From positions 434,001 through 498,000 of the forward strand of contig NZ_JAESVN010000002.1 of NCBI RefSeq assembly GCF_016765775.1: a DNA stretch of 64,000 nt, in the 5' to 3' direction. Made by a program: the position numbers and the translations under genes. The notes under the pieces are model-generated. The model was not told the DNA's origin, did no database searches, and saw nothing but the letters and a program-made list of their open reading frames with translations. This document shows positions 1 to 7,687 of this stretch, piece after piece; within the stretch, counting starts at the first letter, position 1, and each line of letters opens with the position of its first letter. Origin of the DNA: Szabonella alba (lineage in GTDB: Bacteria > Pseudomonadota > Alphaproteobacteria > Rhodobacterales > Rhodobacteraceae).

Positions 1-1
1 G

Positions 2-742
2 CGCATTGCCGAACGCATGGCGGCACAGCATGGCGACCGGGTGATGGTCGATTTCTGCATGCGCTACGGCAATCCGTCCACCGCGTCCAAGGTGCGCGCG
101 ATGGTTGCGGCGGGATGTGAGAAGATCCTGTTCTTTCCGCTTTACCCGCATTACGCGGGTGCAACCTCGGCCACGGCCAATGATGCCTTCTTCCGCGCGC
201 TGGGTGCGGAAAAGCGCCAGCCTGCCGTGCGCACCGTACCGGAATATTTCGATCATCCGCTTTATATCGACGCATTGGCGCAATCGGTCGAACGCGCCTA
301 TGCGGGGCTGGATCGGCGGCCCGATGTGCTGGTCGCGTCCTATCACGGGATGCCGAAACGCTATCTGATGGAGGGGGACCCTTATCATTGCCAATGCGCC
401 AAGACCTCGCGTCTGTTGCGCGAAAGGCTGGGCTGGGCGGCGGGCAGTATCGACACGACGTTTCAGTCGGTCTTTGGCCGCGAGGAATGGCTGCGCCCCT
501 ATACCGTGCAGCATGTGGCCGAACTGGCCCGTCAGGGCCGCAAGCATATTGCCGTAATGGCGCCGGCCTTTTCAGCCGATTGCATCGAGACGCTGGAAGA
601 GATCAACGGTGAGATCCGCGAGGCATTCGAACATGCGGGCGGGGAAAGTTTCACCTATATTCCCTGCCTCAATGATGACGAGGCCCATATCACCGCATTG
701 ACGGCGGTGATCGGTGAAAATCTGGCGGGTTGGCTGGGCTGA
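2..742 (+). CDS. hemH: Ferrochelatase, C-terminal part (cut by left edge)
   Basis: Ferrochelatase inserts Fe2+ into protoporphyrin IX, the last step of protoheme synthesis. The gene enters from the left edge; the frame is open from base 2, so the ATG at 17 is an internal Met. About 246 residues remain of the usual 340-350. The SYHGMP segment holds the His and ADCIETLEEI holds the Glu conserved around the metal site in HemH, and the CQCAKT stretch between them is typical of proteobacterial members. A GC hairpin and a stronger terminator follow. It lies far from the heme-uptake genes at 34-43 kb, so no operon link is implied. Confidence 0.95.
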   Translation, partial: RIAERMAAQHGDRVMVDFCMRYGNPSTASKVRAMVAAGCEKILFFPLYPHYAGATSATANDAFFRALGAEKRQPAVRTVPEYFDHPLYIDALAQSVERAYAGLDRRPDVLVASYHGMPKRYLMEGDPYHCQCAKTSRLLRERLGWAAGSIDTTFQSVFGREEWLRPYTVQHVAELARQGRKHIAVMAPAFSADCIETLEEINGEIREAFEHAGGESFTYIPCLNDDEAHITALTAVIGENLAGWLG

Positions 743-776
743 TCCGGCGCTGATCCGGGAAGGGATCCATCGGCGC

Positions 777-795
777 GGGCCACGACAGGTGGCCC
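777..795 (+). terminator. GC hairpin after hemH
   Basis: A perfect 7-bp stem (GGGCCAC / GTGGCCC) with a GACAG loop lies 35 bases after the hemH stop. It has no T run, so it may only stabilise the mRNA end. The stronger hairpin at 833-864 probably ends transcription. Confidence 0.35.
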
Positions 796-832
796 CTGTC
801 AGGCCCCGTCAGGTATACAGTTGCCCTAAAGA

Positions 833-870
833 AAAAGGACGGCAGGTTGCCCTGCCGTCCTTTTGTTTTT
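833..870 (-). terminator. Bidirectional rho-independent terminator
   Basis: A 14-bp stem (AAAAGGACGGCAGG with its complement, 833-846 and 851-864) and a 4-base loop is flanked by A and T runs on both sides. It serves the small minus-strand gene that ends at 885 and, read the other way with TTTTGTTTTT after the stem, can end hemH transcripts. Confidence 0.85.
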
Positions 871-884
871 CCGGAACCGGAAAA

Positions 885-1064
885 TCAGCTCGAAGCGGCA
901 GCCGCGATGACCAGCAGCAGCAGCAGCGGGACGACAATGCCACCAGCCGAGGACGAAGTCGAAGCTTCGACGACAGCGGGTTCCATGATCGGTTCGACCA
1001 TGCCACCAGCAAAGGCAGCGGAAGCGGCAACCGTCAGAGCGGCAGCGAGCGCAAGTTTCTTCAT
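885..1064 (-). CDS. Small secreted or membrane protein, 59 aa
   Basis: Function unknown. The start is set by a GGAGGTT ribosome site ending 3 bases before the ATG at 1064. Residues 1-19 form a signal-peptide-like segment (MKKLALAAAL... ending AFA before GG). A short Glu/Pro and Ser-rich middle follows, and residues about 44-58 are a second hydrophobic stretch with five Leu in a row. It could be a processed peptide with one membrane helix, or remain anchored at both ends. Clean terminator downstream and strong ribosome site argue it is a real, well translated gene. From memory, similar short proteins are common in Rhodobacterales, but I cannot name a family. Confidence 0.8.
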   Translation of the reverse strand: MKKLALAAALTVAASAAFAGGMVEPIMEPAVVEASTSSSAGGIVVPLLLLLVIAAAASS

Positions 1065-1281
1065 AGTAACCTCCAGTTATCGCGCGGGGCCGAATTTTTC
1101 AGAGGACGACGCCGCGCACCCAAGACTATACCTCGTGATTTTTTCTAACCAGCTTGCGGTGAAGATTGCAATCGGGCTTGTGCATGGCCCATCCAGCGAT
1201 GGGCTGTGTCGTCAATTTGGCAACACTTCCGACGCGATAGCCCGCTTCAAGGCCCTGAACAGACGATCCGGCACATACAAA

Positions 1282-1300
1282 GGGGCGCCATTGGCGCCCC
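1282..1300 (-). terminator. Terminator hairpin of the L,D-transpeptidase gene
   Basis: GGGGCGCCA and its complement TGGCGCCCC are separated by one base, so the real loop must open several inner pairs. On the minus strand a short TTTGT follows. It lies 30 bases after the stop at 1331. The rest of 1065-1330 holds the upstream region of the small gene and no other ORF I can support. Confidence 0.6.
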
Positions 1301-1330
1301 GTGCCGGAATCACCCAGGGTGCTGTCTGTG

Positions 1331-1924
1331 TCAGATCAGCAGAACCTGTGTCCCGACCTTCGACAGTTCGAAAAGCTGTGAGATATGTTCATTGTAAAGG
1401 CCGATGCAGCCATTGGACGACCGCCGCCCGATCTTGCGCGTGTCATGTGTGCCGTGGATGCGGTAATAGGTCCAGGACAGGTGCATCGCATGGGTGCCCA
1501 GCGGATTGTCGGGGCCGGGGCCAACGAAATCGGGCCATTCGGGATTGCGTTCCTTCATCGCCGGGGTCGGGCGCCATGAGGGGCCGACCACCTTGTTCGT
1601 GATCGTTGTGCGTCCCCGGCGGGTCAGATCCTCGGTCAGTGGCACCGAGGTCGGGTAAAGCCGGTAAGTGCGTTGATCCTCGGACCAGAAATGCAGCGCG
1701 CGGGATGTCAGATCGACCAGAATCGCCCCATTGCGCGTGTCGCTGAAATAGGGGCGCCAGTCCAGCATCCGGAAGCTGGAAATGTTGTTGCGCACCGGCG
1801 CGCGGCTTTCAAACTCGGTCGAGTTGTCCAGCGCAAGGGCCGGAAGGGCCGAGGCCCCCAGCCCGGCAGCGGCGGTTGCAAGAAGGGCGCGGCGGTTCAG
1901 AAAGCTGGTGCGATGGTCGGACAT
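1331..1924 (-). CDS. L,D-transpeptidase (YkuD fold), Tat-type signal
   Basis: A periplasmic L,D-transpeptidase, expected to form 3-3 peptidoglycan cross-links or to attach proteins to peptidoglycan. Start at 1924 gives 197 residues; an upstream in-frame Met exists, but this start places a twin-arginine-like signal (NRRALLATAAAGLGASALPA) at residues 10-29, right for export. The catalytic motif is at the C-terminus: His157 in IHGTH and Cys173 in SSNGCIG. The residue after the usual GCI is Gly rather than the common Arg. It stands 746 bases upstream of a second YkuD gene, with a CAP-domain lipoprotein between them on the other strand. Confidence 0.88.
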   Translation of the reverse strand: MSDHRTSFLNRRALLATAAAGLGASALPALALDNSTEFESRAPVRNNISSFRMLDWRPYFSDTRNGAILVDLTSRALHFWSEDQRTYRLYPTSVPLTEDLTRRGRTTITNKVVGPSWRPTPAMKERNPEWPDFVGPGPDNPLGTHAMHLSWTYYRIHGTHDTRKIGRRSSNGCIGLYNEHISQLFELSKVGTQVLLI

Positions 1925-2094
1925 GACGGGGAATCCCAAGTTTCTCACGCAAGCTTTACCGCTTTTGCCCCCCGGTTTCAATTCACGGACCTGTCACACT
2001 GTGCGGGGTTTCGGCAATAAGGCGCAGAGCAGGATTTGAACAATACCGGGAGCCGCGATATGACGGGGCCTGGCCGTATTCGGATGGGTATGAA

Positions 2095-2607
2095 ATGAAA
2101 GCCTTGTCAGTTGTCGCGCTCTGCGCCGCCGTCGCAGTCGCCGCCTGTGCGCCCGCCCCCCAGATCCGGGTCGGAAGCGATGGTCGCCCCTTGCCGCAGG
2201 TCTACCGGATCAGTGCGGCACAGTCCGATCAGATCCCGTTCCGGATGCTTGATTCGGTCAATGCGCTGCGTCAGGCGCAGGGCGGGTCGCCGCTGCAGCT
2301 CAATGCGCAGCTCAATGCTGCCGCCGCCACCCATGCGCGGGACATGTCGGTGCAGAACCGGCCCTGGCATTTCGGATCCGACGGATCCTCGCCGCTGGAT
2401 CGGGTGCAGCGGGTCGGCTATGCCGGGCGGCTGTCCGGGGAACTGATTTCTGAAACATTTGAAACCGAGCTTGAAACGCTGTCGGCCTGGATGGCGAAAC
2501 CCGATACGCGCGCGGTCCTTCTGGATCCGCAGGCTCGGGAAATGGGCTTCGCCTGGTTCCAGGAAGAAAGCGGCAAGATCTGGTGGACGCTGGTCGTCGG
2601 CGGCTGA
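2095..2607 (+). CDS. CAP-domain (SCP/PR1-like) lipoprotein
   Basis: A 170-residue protein with a lipoprotein signal (hydrophobic residues 1-16, lipobox VAAC with Cys18) and a CAP domain over about residues 50-168. Recognisable CAP features are the first helix with LNAQLNAAAATHARDMS, the NRPWHFGSDGSSPLDRV segment and the GELISETF stretch. CAP proteins of bacteria are secreted or envelope-bound; their substrate is mostly unknown. It is convergent with the lipoprotein L,D-transpeptidase at 2671, and the envelope setting fits. Precise function cannot be given. Confidence 0.85.
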   Translation: MKALSVVALCAAVAVAACAPAPQIRVGSDGRPLPQVYRISAAQSDQIPFRMLDSVNALRQAQGGSPLQLNAQLNAAAATHARDMSVQNRPWHFGSDGSSPLDRVQRVGYAGRLSGELISETFETELETLSAWMAKPDTRAVLLDPQAREMGFAWFQEESGKIWWTLVVGG

Positions 2608-2670
2608 AACCCGGTTGAAGGCGGGGTTGGGCCGTGGCCCTGCCCCCGACGCCACGTCAGATAGGCCGCG

Positions 2671-3171
2671 TCAGGGCTTGATGAAGATCGGCGTGCCGTC
2701 CCGAAGCATCGCATAGATATCTTCCATCTCGCGGTCGGTCACCGCGATACAGCCCCATGTCCAGTCACCCTTGTTGTCGCCGTTGAAGCCGGTCTTGCCA
2801 TGGATGAAGATATCGCCGCCGGGTTCCTTGCCCATGGATTTCGCAAATGCCTTGTCTGCCGGATTGGGATAGGAGATCCCGACTGACAGGTGGAAGCGGC
2901 TGTTGGGGTTGCGCCGGTCGATATAGTAAAGTCCCTCGGGCGTCTTGCCATCGCCTTCGAACTGCTTGTGCCCTTCGGGCGCGAAGCCAAGCGCGATGTC
3001 ATAGGACTTCAGCACCTTATTATGGTGCAGCATCCACATCTTGCGTTCGGATTTCGACACAAGCACCTGCGTGACCTCGGGGCCACGATAGGTGCGGAAT
3101 TTGGAGGGCGGCCCGCAGGAGGCCACCACCAACATCACACACAGCGCCGCAACGATCCTGAAAATACCCAT
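2671..3171 (-). CDS. L,D-transpeptidase lipoprotein (YkuD fold)
   Basis: A 166-residue L,D-transpeptidase-fold lipoprotein: hydrophobic signal at residues 1-18 with lipobox VASC (Cys19), then a compact YkuD domain. The catalytic set is His124 in FIHGKTG and Cys141 in DWTWGCIAV, the pattern of the short YkuD class usually annotated as murein transpeptidase or peptidase. It is probably anchored in the inner or outer membrane, facing the periplasm. It lies 75 bases downstream of the sodium-channel gene on the same strand, but the gap suggests its own promoter. Confidence 0.88.
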   Translation of the reverse strand: MGIFRIVAALCVMLVVASCGPPSKFRTYRGPEVTQVLVSKSERKMWMLHHNKVLKSYDIALGFAPEGHKQFEGDGKTPEGLYYIDRRNPNSRFHLSVGISYPNPADKAFAKSMGKEPGGDIFIHGKTGFNGDNKGDWTWGCIAVTDREMEDIYAMLRDGTPIFIKP

Positions 3172-3246
3172 GCCCTCTGCCCCTCGACTGCCCGGCCCCG
3201 CTCTGATGGCGGATTTGGCCTCTGTCCCTCGTAAAATACGAATCGG

Positions 3247-4029
3247 TCAGTCTTTGGAAGATCTTTCTTTCAGCAGACGCTCGATCACCTCCAGCCGACC
3301 GATAACTTCTTCGCGATATTCGTCGGTCTTTTCGGATGCCTCTTCATTATGGGCCTCCTGCATCGAATTCACGATCAGACCGACCAGAAGGTTCACCACC
3401 GCAAAGGTCGTGACCATGATGAAAGGCACGAAGAACGCCCAGGCATAGGGATATTGCTGCATCACCGGGCGCACGATGCCCATGGACCAGCTTTCCAGCG
3501 TCATGATCTGGAACAGGGAATAGGCCGAATGACCAATGGTACCGAACCAATCGGGGAAGGACCCGCCAAACAGCTTTGTCGCCATGACCGAGCCGATATA
3601 GAAGATCACGGCCATCAGCAGAAAGACCGATCCCATGCCGGGCACGGCGCGCACGAAGCCCTCGACCACACGGCGCAGTGAGGGCGCGACTGAGATGATC
3701 CGCAGTACCCGCAGGATCCGCAGCGCGCGCAGCACGGAAAAGCCCTGCGCGCCCGGGGTGATCGAAATGCCGATGATGACGAAATCGAACACGCTCCAGC
3801 CCGAGCGGAAGAAGCGCAGGCCGCGGGCATAAAGCTTCAGCAGGATCTCCACGACAAACACGGCCAGGCAAAGCGCGTCCAGCGTTGTGACCAGCCCGCC
3901 GATTGCCCCCATGATCGTCGGCGATGTCTCCATCCCCAGCAGCACGGCGTTGAACAGGATCACGGCAGTGATCGCCTGTTGCGTGGAGGGCTTCACCAGC
4001 CATTCCTCCACCCGTGCCCGCAAAGTCAT
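3247..4029 (-). CDS. NavBac-type voltage-gated sodium channel
   Basis: A 260-residue single-domain six-helix channel subunit, expected to work as a homotetramer in the inner membrane. Start chosen at 4029 (MTLRARVEEW); a longer reading would run into the upstream gene. The voltage-sensing S4 helix carries Arg101, Arg104, Arg107 and Arg110 at every third residue. The pore filter is TLESWSM at 177-183, the signature of bacterial Na+-selective channels such as NavAb and NaChBac; potassium channels have TVGYG instead. The last helix continues into a charged, coiled-coil-like tail (about 225-258) as in tetramerising NavBac tails. It is 43 bases after the RNA methyltransferase gene on the same strand. 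Confidence 0.93.
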   Translation of the reverse strand: MTLRARVEEWLVKPSTQQAITAVILFNAVLLGMETSPTIMGAIGGLVTTLDALCLAVFVVEILLKLYARGLRFFRSGWSVFDFVIIGISITPGAQGFSVLRALRILRVLRIISVAPSLRRVVEGFVRAVPGMGSVFLLMAVIFYIGSVMATKLFGGSFPDWFGTIGHSAYSLFQIMTLESWSMGIVRPVMQQYPYAWAFFVPFIMVTTFAVVNLLVGLIVNSMQEAHNEEASEKTDEYREEVIGRLEVIERLLKERSSKD

Positions 4030-4072
4030 GATTGGCCTGTCCCTGTTCTGAAATGATATGTCAGCCCATATT

Positions 4073-5293
4073 CTACAGGCTGAAGCGCGCCGCAAGCTCC
4101 ACATGCGCCGACCAGCGGAACTGGTCAACAGGCCGCACCCAATCCAGCCGGTAGCCGCCCGACAGCAGGATGCGGGCATCGCGGGCGAATGTCACCGGAT
4201 TGCAGGACACCGCCGCGATGACCGGCACGCGCGATGCGGCAAGCGTACGGGTCTGTGCCTCGGCCCCGGCGCGCGGCGGGTCGATGACGACAGCCCCGAC
4301 ACCCTTGAACTCCTCCGGCTCCAGCGGGCGGCGGAACAGGTCACGCGTCTCGGCCGTCACACGTTTCAGCCCCTCGGCCTGACGCCAGCCCCGGTCCAGC
4401 GCGGCGATCATCGCCGCCTCGCCCTCATAGGCCGCAACCTCGGCCCGTTCAGCCAGTGGCAAGGTGAAAGTGCCCGAGCCCGCGAACAGATCCACGATCC
4501 GCGCGGCATCGCCCACGGCCTCGCGGATATGGTCCAGCAGCACCGATTCGCCGTGTTCCGTGGCCTGCAGAAAGGCCCCGGGCGGCGGCGCGACCCGCGC
4601 CCGGCCCATTTGCTGCATCGGGGCGGTGCGCAGGGCCACGGCCTCATTGTCCCATGTCAGGCGGGCAAGGCCATGGGCCTCGGCCAGCCGGGCAAGATCC
4701 ATCCGCAATTCGCCGTCCAGCGGCTTGCCGCCCGTTACCGAAACATCCGGCCCGGCTAGGCTGCGCGTCACCGTCAGCGCCAGTTCGGTCTTGCGCGATC
4801 CACCCGCCAGCACCAGCGCCTCAAGCGCCGGAAAGGCCGCCATCAGATCGGGATGCAGCAAATGGCAGTCGGGCACCGCGACCAGCGTGCCCGAGGCGCA
4901 GCCGTGAAAACCCAGCAGCGCGCCCCCCTTGGTGCGCCGCCCCGCAAGGGTGGCGCGGCGGCGGGTCCGGGGGGGGGAGGTCAGGATCGGCCTGATCTCC
5001 GCCTCAATCCCCTGTCCGGTCAGCGCGGAGCGGACGACATCGGTTTTCCAGTCCGCCACGAACCCGTCACGGGCATGTTGCAGCAGACAACCGCCGCAAC
5101 TGCGGGCATGGGGGCAGGGCGGTTTCACCCGTTCGGGCGAGGGGGTGACGATCCGCGCCTCTTCCAGCCGGTTGCCCTCGGCCCGGCCCTCGATCTCTTC
5201 CCCCGGAAGGAAGGACCCGGCAAATAGCGGCCCCTCGGGCCCCTGCGCGATGGCGTCGCCCTTATGGCCCAGTCGTTCGACGGTCAGCCTCAC
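4073..5293 (-). CDS. RNA (uracil-5)-methyltransferase, RlmD/RumA family
   Basis: A SAM-dependent enzyme of the TrmA/RlmD family that makes 5-methyluridine, probably in 23S rRNA. Residues 1-50 form a TRAM-like RNA-binding part; Cys60, Cys66 and Cys69 (CPHARSCGGC) plus a later Cys make the 4Fe-4S site typical of RlmD; the SAM-binding motif is LFAGSGTF; Cys364 in VSCNPVTF is the catalytic nucleophile. Length (406) fits. The start is a GTG whose last bases overlap the TGA of the ABC gene upstream (GTGA), so translation is probably coupled. The exact rRNA position modified cannot be told from sequence. Confidence 0.9.
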   Translation of the reverse strand: MRLTVERLGHKGDAIAQGPEGPLFAGSFLPGEEIEGRAEGNRLEEARIVTPSPERVKPPCPHARSCGGCLLQHARDGFVADWKTDVVRSALTGQGIEAEIRPILTSPPRTRRRATLAGRRTKGGALLGFHGCASGTLVAVPDCHLLHPDLMAAFPALEALVLAGGSRKTELALTVTRSLAGPDVSVTGGKPLDGELRMDLARLAEAHGLARLTWDNEAVALRTAPMQQMGRARVAPPPGAFLQATEHGESVLLDHIREAVGDAARIVDLFAGSGTFTLPLAERAEVAAYEGEAAMIAALDRGWRQAEGLKRVTAETRDLFRRPLEPEEFKGVGAVVIDPPRAGAEAQTRTLAASRVPVIAAVSCNPVTFARDARILLSGGYRLDWVRPVDQFRWSAHVELAARFSL

Positions 5294-7134
5294 TCGGCAG
5301 CCTCCTCAAGTCCGATGAAGCCGCCGCTCTGCCGGTTCCAGTAGCGCGCGTAAAGCCCGTTCTGCGCCAGCAATTCGTCATGACTGCCTTCCTCGACGAT
5401 CCGGCCCGCATCCAGCACCACGATCCGGTCCATTTCCGCGATGGTCGACAGCCGGTGCGCGATGGCCAGAACGGTCTTGCCTTCCATCACCCGGCCAAGG
5501 CTGGACTGGATCGCGGCCTCCACCTCACTGTCCAGCGCCGATGTCGCCTCATCCAGCACAAGGATCGGTGCATCCTTCAGGAAGGTGCGCGCCAGCGCGA
5601 TGCGCTGCCGCTGCCCGCCCGACAGTTTGACGCCGCGTTCGCCCAGATAGGCGTCATAGCCCTTGCGTCCGTGATGATCCTCCATCTGGCGGATGAAGGC
5701 ATCGGCCTCGGCGGCATCGGTGGCGGCCATCAGTTCGGCCTCGGTCGCGTCGGGGCGGCCATAAAGGATGTTGTCGCGGGCGGAACGGTTGAACATCGCG
5801 GTTTCCTGCGTGACCATGCCGATCTGGCGGCGCAGGCTTTCCTGTGTGACCTCGCGGATATCCTGACCGTCGATCAGAACGCGGCCCTTTTCAGTGTCGT
5901 AAAGCCGCAGCAGCAGGGAAACCAGCGTGGATTTCCCGGCCCCCGAGGCCCCGACGATGCCCAGCTTTTCCCCCGCGCGGATCGTCAGGCGGATGTTTTC
6001 CACCCCACCCTTGCGGCGACCATAGGCAAAGGTGACATCGTCAAACGTCACCGCACCGCGCACGCGCGGCAGATCGCGCGCATCGGCCGCATCGGCCAGC
6101 GTATGGGGAATGGCAAGGGTTTTCATGCCGTCCTCCACCTCACCGACCGAGGTATAGATCGACATCAGCGTGAAGCTGACCCACCCCGACATCTGCGCGA
6201 TGCGCATGGAAATCGCGCCCGCCGCCGCAATTGCCCCCGCCGTGGCCGCGCCCTGACCCCAAAGCAGCAGCGTGCCCCCGATCAGCAGCACCGGCAGCAT
6301 CCCCGCCAGCGCCATCAGCGCAAAGCGGAAATAGGTCGAGATTTGCCCGAATTCCAGCGACCGGTCGCGGAACACTTCCATGGATCGCAGGGCCACGCGG
6401 TCCTCGAACGCCGCATGGGCGAACAGTTTCACCGTCTTGATATTGGTGATCGTATCCACCACCTGCCCCGAAACCATCGCCCGGGCCGAGGCGCGCGCGG
6501 CGGAATTGATCCGGACGCGCGGCATGAAATAGCGGATCAGCGCGATATAGGCCACCAGCCAGACCGCCAGCGCCAACGCGATCCGCGCATCCACTGCCAG
6601 AAGGAAGATCACCGACCCGATGACCGAGGCCAGCGCGAAGGCCCCGGTATTGATCATTTCGGTCGCCACATCGGTCACCGCGCGCGCGGCCTGCATCTGT
6701 TTCTGCGCGATGCGTCCGGCGAAATCATTGTCAAAGAAGGTCACCGCCTGTCCCAGAGTCCAGCGATGCAGGCGCGACAGCACCAGCGGCAGGACATTCG
6801 GACCCACCACGATGGAATTCGAGGCCGCCGCCGCCGCAAAGGCCAAGGGGCGCAGCACCAGATAGAAGCCGATAAAGGCGATCAGCAGCCACAGGTGATC
6901 GGCAAAGAAGACCTGCGGCCCGCTGGCCAGTGCCGCGTCGATCACCCAGCCCAGAAACAGGGCCGAAACCACCTCCATCGCGCCCGCGATGCTGGAAAAG
7001 CCCGCCGCGACCCAAAGCATCGGCCAGCTTCCCCGCAGCGACCAGCGGAAAAAGGCACCAAGCATTTGCGGCGGAGGGCCGTCGGCGGGGAGGAAGGCGT
7101 CGATCAGATCGCCAATGCGGCGTGTCAGGGTCAT
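5290..7134 (-). CDS. ABC exporter half-transporter (second of pair)
   Basis: A fused permease-ATPase of the MsbA/multidrug exporter type, 614 residues: six-helix domain up to about residue 340, then an ATPase domain with GASGAGKST Walker A, LSGGQRQRI signature, ILVLDEATSALD Walker B and the AHRLSTI switch His, all intact. The start at 7134 has AAGGA at a good distance; an ATG at 7188 would overlap the previous gene by 50 bases. It and the related gene at 7684 resemble each other throughout and sit either side of a small membrane protein, so a heterodimeric exporter is likely. Substrate unknown. Confidence 0.88.
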   Translation of the reverse strand: MTLTRRIGDLIDAFLPADGPPPQMLGAFFRWSLRGSWPMLWVAAGFSSIAGAMEVVSALFLGWVIDAALASGPQVFFADHLWLLIAFIGFYLVLRPLAFAAAAASNSIVVGPNVLPLVLSRLHRWTLGQAVTFFDNDFAGRIAQKQMQAARAVTDVATEMINTGAFALASVIGSVIFLLAVDARIALALAVWLVAYIALIRYFMPRVRINSAARASARAMVSGQVVDTITNIKTVKLFAHAAFEDRVALRSMEVFRDRSLEFGQISTYFRFALMALAGMLPVLLIGGTLLLWGQGAATAGAIAAAGAISMRIAQMSGWVSFTLMSIYTSVGEVEDGMKTLAIPHTLADAADARDLPRVRGAVTFDDVTFAYGRRKGGVENIRLTIRAGEKLGIVGASGAGKSTLVSLLLRLYDTEKGRVLIDGQDIREVTQESLRRQIGMVTQETAMFNRSARDNILYGRPDATEAELMAATDAAEADAFIRQMEDHHGRKGYDAYLGERGVKLSGGQRQRIALARTFLKDAPILVLDEATSALDSEVEAAIQSSLGRVMEGKTVLAIAHRLSTIAEMDRIVVLDAGRIVEEGSHDELLAQNGLYARYWNRQSGGFIGLEEAAE

Positions 7135-7138
7135 TCGG

Positions 7139-7687
7139 TCATCCTTGTCGCCCGCCCGGGGTGCGGGGGGGCGTTTTCGCTGTGTCATCCCCGTTTTCAG
7201 GCCGGTCTACAGGCCTGTCTTCGGGCCGGTTCATCGCCTCAGTCTCGGCGGCCATCCTGTTCAGCGTTTCGGTCGCTTCGTCCAGAAAGCCATCCCATTC
7301 CGGGGGCAGGGGGCGCCAGATCAGCCGTGACAGCAGGGCCGCGCCGACAACCACGGCCGCAGGCAGCCAAAGCGGCAGCAGCGGCTGCCAGTCCGTCAGG
7401 ACCGACAGGCCGGTGCCCAGCCAGTATAGCGCCAGCACCAGCGCCACCTGCACCGCCATAGTCTGCGACAGGGCCAGCACCCCGCCGGGTGCCGCAAGGC
7501 GCGAGATCAGCCAGGGGCGTTCCATCAGCCGGGCAAAGCCGAAGGCCAGTGTCACGGCTGCAAATCCCGGCAGAGCCAGCCGCGCCAGTCCGGCGGCAAG
7601 GGCGGCCAGCACCATCACCAGCGCCAGCGCGATCAGCAGATTGCTGCGCAGTCTCAGCCCCGTCGTTGTCCATGCCCAACGGCTCAT
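7139..7687 (-). CDS. Small polytopic membrane protein between two ABC exporters
   Basis: Unknown function; 182 residues. There are about four hydrophobic helices (roughly 14-35, 39-57, 68-93 and 100-125), followed by a soluble, acidic tail with Glu, Asp and Pro-rich segments from 128 on. The ATG overlaps the TGA of the upstream exporter gene (ATGA) and its stop falls 4 bases before the next exporter start, so all three are almost certainly made together. The position suggests an accessory subunit or assembly factor of the exporter, but no motif supports a specific role. Confidence 0.8.
   Translation of the reverse strand: MSRWAWTTTGLRLRSNLLIALALVMVLAALAAGLARLALPGFAAVTLAFGFARLMERPWLISRLAAPGGVLALSQTMAVQVALVLALYWLGTGLSVLTDWQPLLPLWLPAAVVVGAALLSRLIWRPLPPEWDGFLDEATETLNRMAAETEAMNRPEDRPVDRPENGDDTAKTPPRTPGGRQG

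Noticed and set aside
17-19. ATG at 17 as start of hemH
   Set aside because: The frame is open to the left edge and the protein would lack the first third of the family; it is an internal Met.
5380-7461. Long open frame (about 690 codons) on the plus strand opposite the ABC exporter
   Set aside because: Antisense to a clear ABC gene; protein is rich in His, Arg, Gln and Asp with no domain. Typical of antisense frames in high-GC DNA.
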